From NCBI GenBank assembly GCA_022508805.1, contig JAFLUM010000016.1, positions 1 through 43,321 on the forward strand: DNA of 43,321 nucleotides, given 5' to 3'. Below are positions 41,478 through 43,321 of the stretch, piece after piece. The translations under genes and the position numbers were made by a program. Every line of letters starts with the position of its first letter. Position 1 is the stretch's first letter. A model generated the notes under the pieces. That model did no database searches. It saw only the letters and a program-made list of their open reading frames with translations, and had not been told where the DNA came from. The DNA is from Oscillospiraceae bacterium. GTDB lineage: Bacteria > Bacillota > Clostridia > Oscillospirales > Acutalibacteraceae.

Positions 41478-41588
41478 GAAAAAGACAAGAATCTTCTGCC
41501 TTAAATGCAAAGACCGAACAATTACTATTAACAAATTCATCTTCAGCGACAAGCTTGGTAATTTTTTTCAGTAAATAGCGCAATGGAT

Positions 41589-41816
41589 TTATTTTGTGCG
41601 GATGAAATATAAGAGAAAATCCGTAATGTCAATATTGGGAGAAATTGGCAAAAAGCAGATAACTTTTTTGCATTTTGACTTGAGAAGTGCCAGGTCCTCG
41701 ACCGATAAATCGGAAGAATACACGAGAAAAACAACATTTGAAATTTCTGATATGCTCATAATGTCAAATTTACTTCCAATGTGCCGTAAATCAAGCAAAA
41801 ACCAATATTGATAATT
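41589..41816 (-). CDS. Hypothetical 75-aa protein
   Basis: Starts at ATG 41816 with GGAG nine nt upstream (the ORF opens to 41834). Sequence starts MNYQYWFLLDLRHIGSKFDI and ends LLYFIRTK. It has the alternating hydrophobic/charged pattern of a small alpha/beta domain (VVFLVYSSDLSVEDLALLKSKCKKVICFLPISP). No family recognised. It precedes the TIR gene by ~190 nt on the same strand and could be functionally linked or a fragment of a larger gene. Confidence 0.45.
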   Translation of the reverse strand, partial: NYQYWFLLDLRHIGSKFDIMSISEISNVVFLVYSSDLSVEDLALLKSKCKKVICFLPISPNIDITDFLLYFIRTK

Positions 41817-41897
41817 CATAATGATCGTCTCCATATTTAATAGTCATATATAAAGACGGTTTACTGCTAAAAATTGTCTGAAATATCAAAATAATTG

Positions 41898-41926
41898 TTG
41901 ACAAGGAATTTTTGAGGTGATATACT
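41898..41926 (+). promoter_or_regulatory. Strong promoter of the GNAT leader
   Basis: TTGACA (41898-41903), 17 nt, TATACT (41921-41926); the transcript should start near 41933. Confidence 0.85.
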
Positions 41927-41956
41927 TAGAAAAAATTTTTCAGGAGGATGGACACA

Positions 41957-42049
41957 ATGCTGACATATCTTTATATGATGAATACTATGCCTGCAGCCGA
42001 GCACGATTGCCCGGTTTATTCGCTTTGTGTTCATCGTATGGGTATTTGA
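41957..42049 (+). CDS. 30-aa leader peptide ORF
   Basis: AGGAGG lies ~9 nt before ATG 41957; the ORF ends at TGA 42049. It starts MLTYLYMMNTMPAAEHD and ends SLCVHRMGI. It sits between a strong promoter and an intrinsic terminator, ahead of the tandem GNAT gene, with no coding role of its own suggested by the sequence. A ribosome-stalling leader peptide is the best reading. Confidence 0.6.
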   Translation: MLTYLYMMNTMPAAEHDCPVYSLCVHRMGI

Positions 42050-42070
42050 TTAGTTAAACAGTCAAAAATG

Positions 42071-42102
42071 CCGTCGGTGCACACAGCATCGACGGTTTTT
42101 TT
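42071..42102 (+). terminator. Leader terminator (candidate attenuator) before the GNAT gene
   Basis: CCGTCGGTGC (42071-42080) pairs with GCATCGACGG (42086-42095), 10 bp with one G-U, loop ACACA, then seven T. It lies 22 nt after the leader ORF stop and 25 nt before the GNAT start codon. No strong anti-terminator pairing was found by eye. Confidence 0.8.
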
Positions 42103-42126
42103 ATATTTATCAAAGGAGTAAAAAAA

Positions 42127-43221
42127 ATGAAAACACCAATTTTGGAAACAGAACGGCTGATTCTCCGTCCGCTTAGGATTGAGGATGCACCGGATGTGTT
42201 TGAATGGGCAAGCGATGACAGGGTAACAAAATATATGATCTACCCTACTCACAAATCTATTGAAACAACTCTCGAGTGGCTGAAAAGCATTAATCATGAG
42301 TCAGAAACAGATTATGATTTCGGCCTTGTGGAAAAAGAAAGCGGCAAGCTGATCGGCTCAGGAGGGCTATATTGGGAAGCAGAAAACTCACAATGGCGAA
42401 TCGGTTATAATCTGCGTTTTGACCGCTGGAATAAAGGGTATGCCACGGAGGCAGCTCTTGCTATGGTAAAATTTGCGCGTGAAAAATTAAACGCTGAGCG
42501 AATCGGATCAATGCACGCTGTGGATAACCCAAACAGCGGACGTGTAATGAAAAACTGCGGACTTGTATTCGTAAAATACGGCACATACGCCAAATATGAC
42601 AATAGCGTTACATTCCGTTGCAAAGAATATCTTTGGACAAAAAGCGGAGAGGAACTCACCCACCACAAAGGCACGGTTACACTTCGCACAGAAAGATTAA
42701 TTTTACGTCCTTTTAAAGAATCTGATTATTTAGATATTTATACTTGGGCAAGCAACCCCAAGGTTACAAGATATTTAAGCTACCCAACTCACCAAAGCAT
42801 TGAGGTATCAAAAGATATTGCAAAAAAGTGGGAAAAAGCATCGGAAAGTAAAACAAATTATAACTGGGCGATCGAATACAAGGGTAAAGTGATCGGCAAT
42901 ATTTCAGTAGTCAACCACGACGACCTTTGGGAAGCAGGTATGGGGTGGCAAATTGACGTTCCTTACTGGAATCAGGGAATTATGACCGAGGCAGCTCACG
43001 CTGTATTTGAATTCCTTTTTGAAGAAGTAGGATTTCATAGAATTTATTCAGGACACGATACCCGAAATCCGGGTTCAGGACGGGTAATGCAAAAATTAGG
43101 AATGAAAAAAGAAGGAATATTTCCGCAAATGTATTATAAAATCGGTTTCGGAACTGGCGATTCCCAGAAATATGCCATTTTAAAGGAGGAATGGATAGAA
43201 CGGAAGATAATATGTAAATAA
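42127..43221 (+). CDS. Tandem GNAT N-acetyltransferase (RimJ/RimL-type duplication)
   Basis: 364 aa made of two homologous acetyltransferase domains. Domain 1 (~1-175) begins LETERLILRPLRIEDAPDVFEWASDDRVTKYM; domain 2 (~185-360) begins LRTERLILRPFKESDYLDIYTWASNPKVTRYL. Each contains a GY/GW...W.KGYATEA or W.QGIMTEA motif A and a VDNPNSGRVMKNCGL or TRNPGSGRVMQKLGM motif B. Each half is the size of a complete RimJ/RimL-like enzyme. AAAGGAG precedes the ATG. The substrate is unknown; a drug, a protein N-terminus or another amine is possible. The leader suggests regulated expression. Confidence 0.9.
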   Translation: MKTPILETERLILRPLRIEDAPDVFEWASDDRVTKYMIYPTHKSIETTLEWLKSINHESETDYDFGLVEKESGKLIGSGGLYWEAENSQWRIGYNLRFDRWNKGYATEAALAMVKFAREKLNAERIGSMHAVDNPNSGRVMKNCGLVFVKYGTYAKYDNSVTFRCKEYLWTKSGEELTHHKGTVTLRTERLILRPFKESDYLDIYTWASNPKVTRYLSYPTHQSIEVSKDIAKKWEKASESKTNYNWAIEYKGKVIGNISVVNHDDLWEAGMGWQIDVPYWNQGIMTEAAHAVFEFLFEEVGFHRIYSGHDTRNPGSGRVMQKLGMKKEGIFPQMYYKIGFGTGDSQKYAILKEEWIERKIICK

Positions 43222-43239
43222 AGTTCACAAGCAAGAAAA

Positions 43240-43267
43240 AAGACCTGCTACAAAGCAGGTCTTTTCG
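43240..43267 (+). terminator. Terminator of the tandem GNAT gene
   Basis: AAGACCTGC (43240-43248) pairs with GCAGGTCTT (43255-43263), loop TACAAA, short T-run. Confidence 0.8.
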
Positions 43268-43321
43268 GTGCATATAACACCCTGAAAACTGAACAAAGAA
43301 GAGAAGGGATAAGGTGGGAAA
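43264..43321. other. Right-edge sequence resembling rRNA-operon flanks
   Basis: GTGCATATAACAC, then CTGAAAACTGAACAAAG. The 'TGAAAACTGAACA' string is common just upstream of Firmicutes 23S or 16S rRNA genes or in their spacers. No rRNA itself is visible. Confidence 0.3.

Noticed and set aside
41328-41552. Hydrophobic 74-aa frame on the minus strand overlapping the start of the TIR gene
   Set aside because: It starts with TTG without a ribosome binding site, and the TIR gene has its own promoter, SD and ATG in another frame inside it.

Overview
The window looks like a chromosomal segment of a low-GC Gram-positive bacterium of class Clostridia. The grounds are AGGAGG-type ribosome binding sites, a SepF/DivIVA division cluster, a two-subunit transketolase, a YlbF-family gene, GTG/TTG starts and AT-rich intergenic DNA. 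Gene content and style suggest a gut Ruminococcus/Oscillospirales-type organism; this is inference, because no rRNA is present.

Positions 1 to about 9,520 are the integrase end of an integrated mobile element whose other end lies left of the window. From the right it holds a tRNA-Leu(CAA) gene serving as attachment site, an att-proximal region with two families of short tandem repeats arranged as inverted clusters, a tyrosine integrase, and a phage-like switch: divergent Cro-like and repressor genes with GTTCGATATATCGAAC-type operators. A leftward early operon follows (Xis-like HTH protein, a 526-aa winged-helix protein that may be a replisome organiser, an ArpU/sigma-region-4-like regulator, a RusA-like resolvase). 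The far left carries secreted cargo: a CAP-domain lipoprotein and a truncated NlpC/P60-SpaA surface protein. Between operon and cargo (2943-3260) lies what appears to be a type I toxin-antitoxin-like locus: a 21-aa membrane peptide gene with its own promoter, a convergent small RNA with a near-consensus promoter, and a 5' leader whose alternative hairpins can hide the ribosome binding site.

Positions 9,520-37,100 are mostly housekeeping genes on the minus strand. The first group is radC, a membrane protein, a J-domain-like/TPR/Cys-rich protein, a DUF5685-like protein and metF. A PHP-domain gene (+) separates it from a very long, tightly packed minus-strand run: lysophospholipase-like, miaB, ylbF-like, mutS, mutL, miaA, HlyD-like, yggS, sepF, divIVA, lspA, rluD-like, Cof-type HAD, and the two transketolase subunits. 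Next come SCP2-domain, Gfo/Idh/MocA oxidoreductase and DNA-deoxyinosine glycosylase genes (+), then upp, rpiB, tsaB and tsaE with a P-loop kinase-like gene (-), and gdhA (+).

Positions 37,100-43,321 are more accessory: a metallophosphoesterase lipoprotein, a GNAT pseudogene with two frame breaks, a 925-aa TIR-transmembrane-beta-propeller protein, a small unknown gene, and a tandem-GNAT acetyltransferase preceded by a strong promoter, a 30-codon leader ORF and an intrinsic terminator, the layout of an attenuation leader. The last ~55 bases resemble sequence that often lies next to rRNA genes.

The best candidates for undescribed biology are the toxin-antitoxin-like locus at 2943-3260, the leader/attenuator before the tandem GNAT at 41898-42102, the TIR-propeller protein, the repeat-rich att/origin-like region at 9304-9480, and the J-domain/DUF5685 pair.
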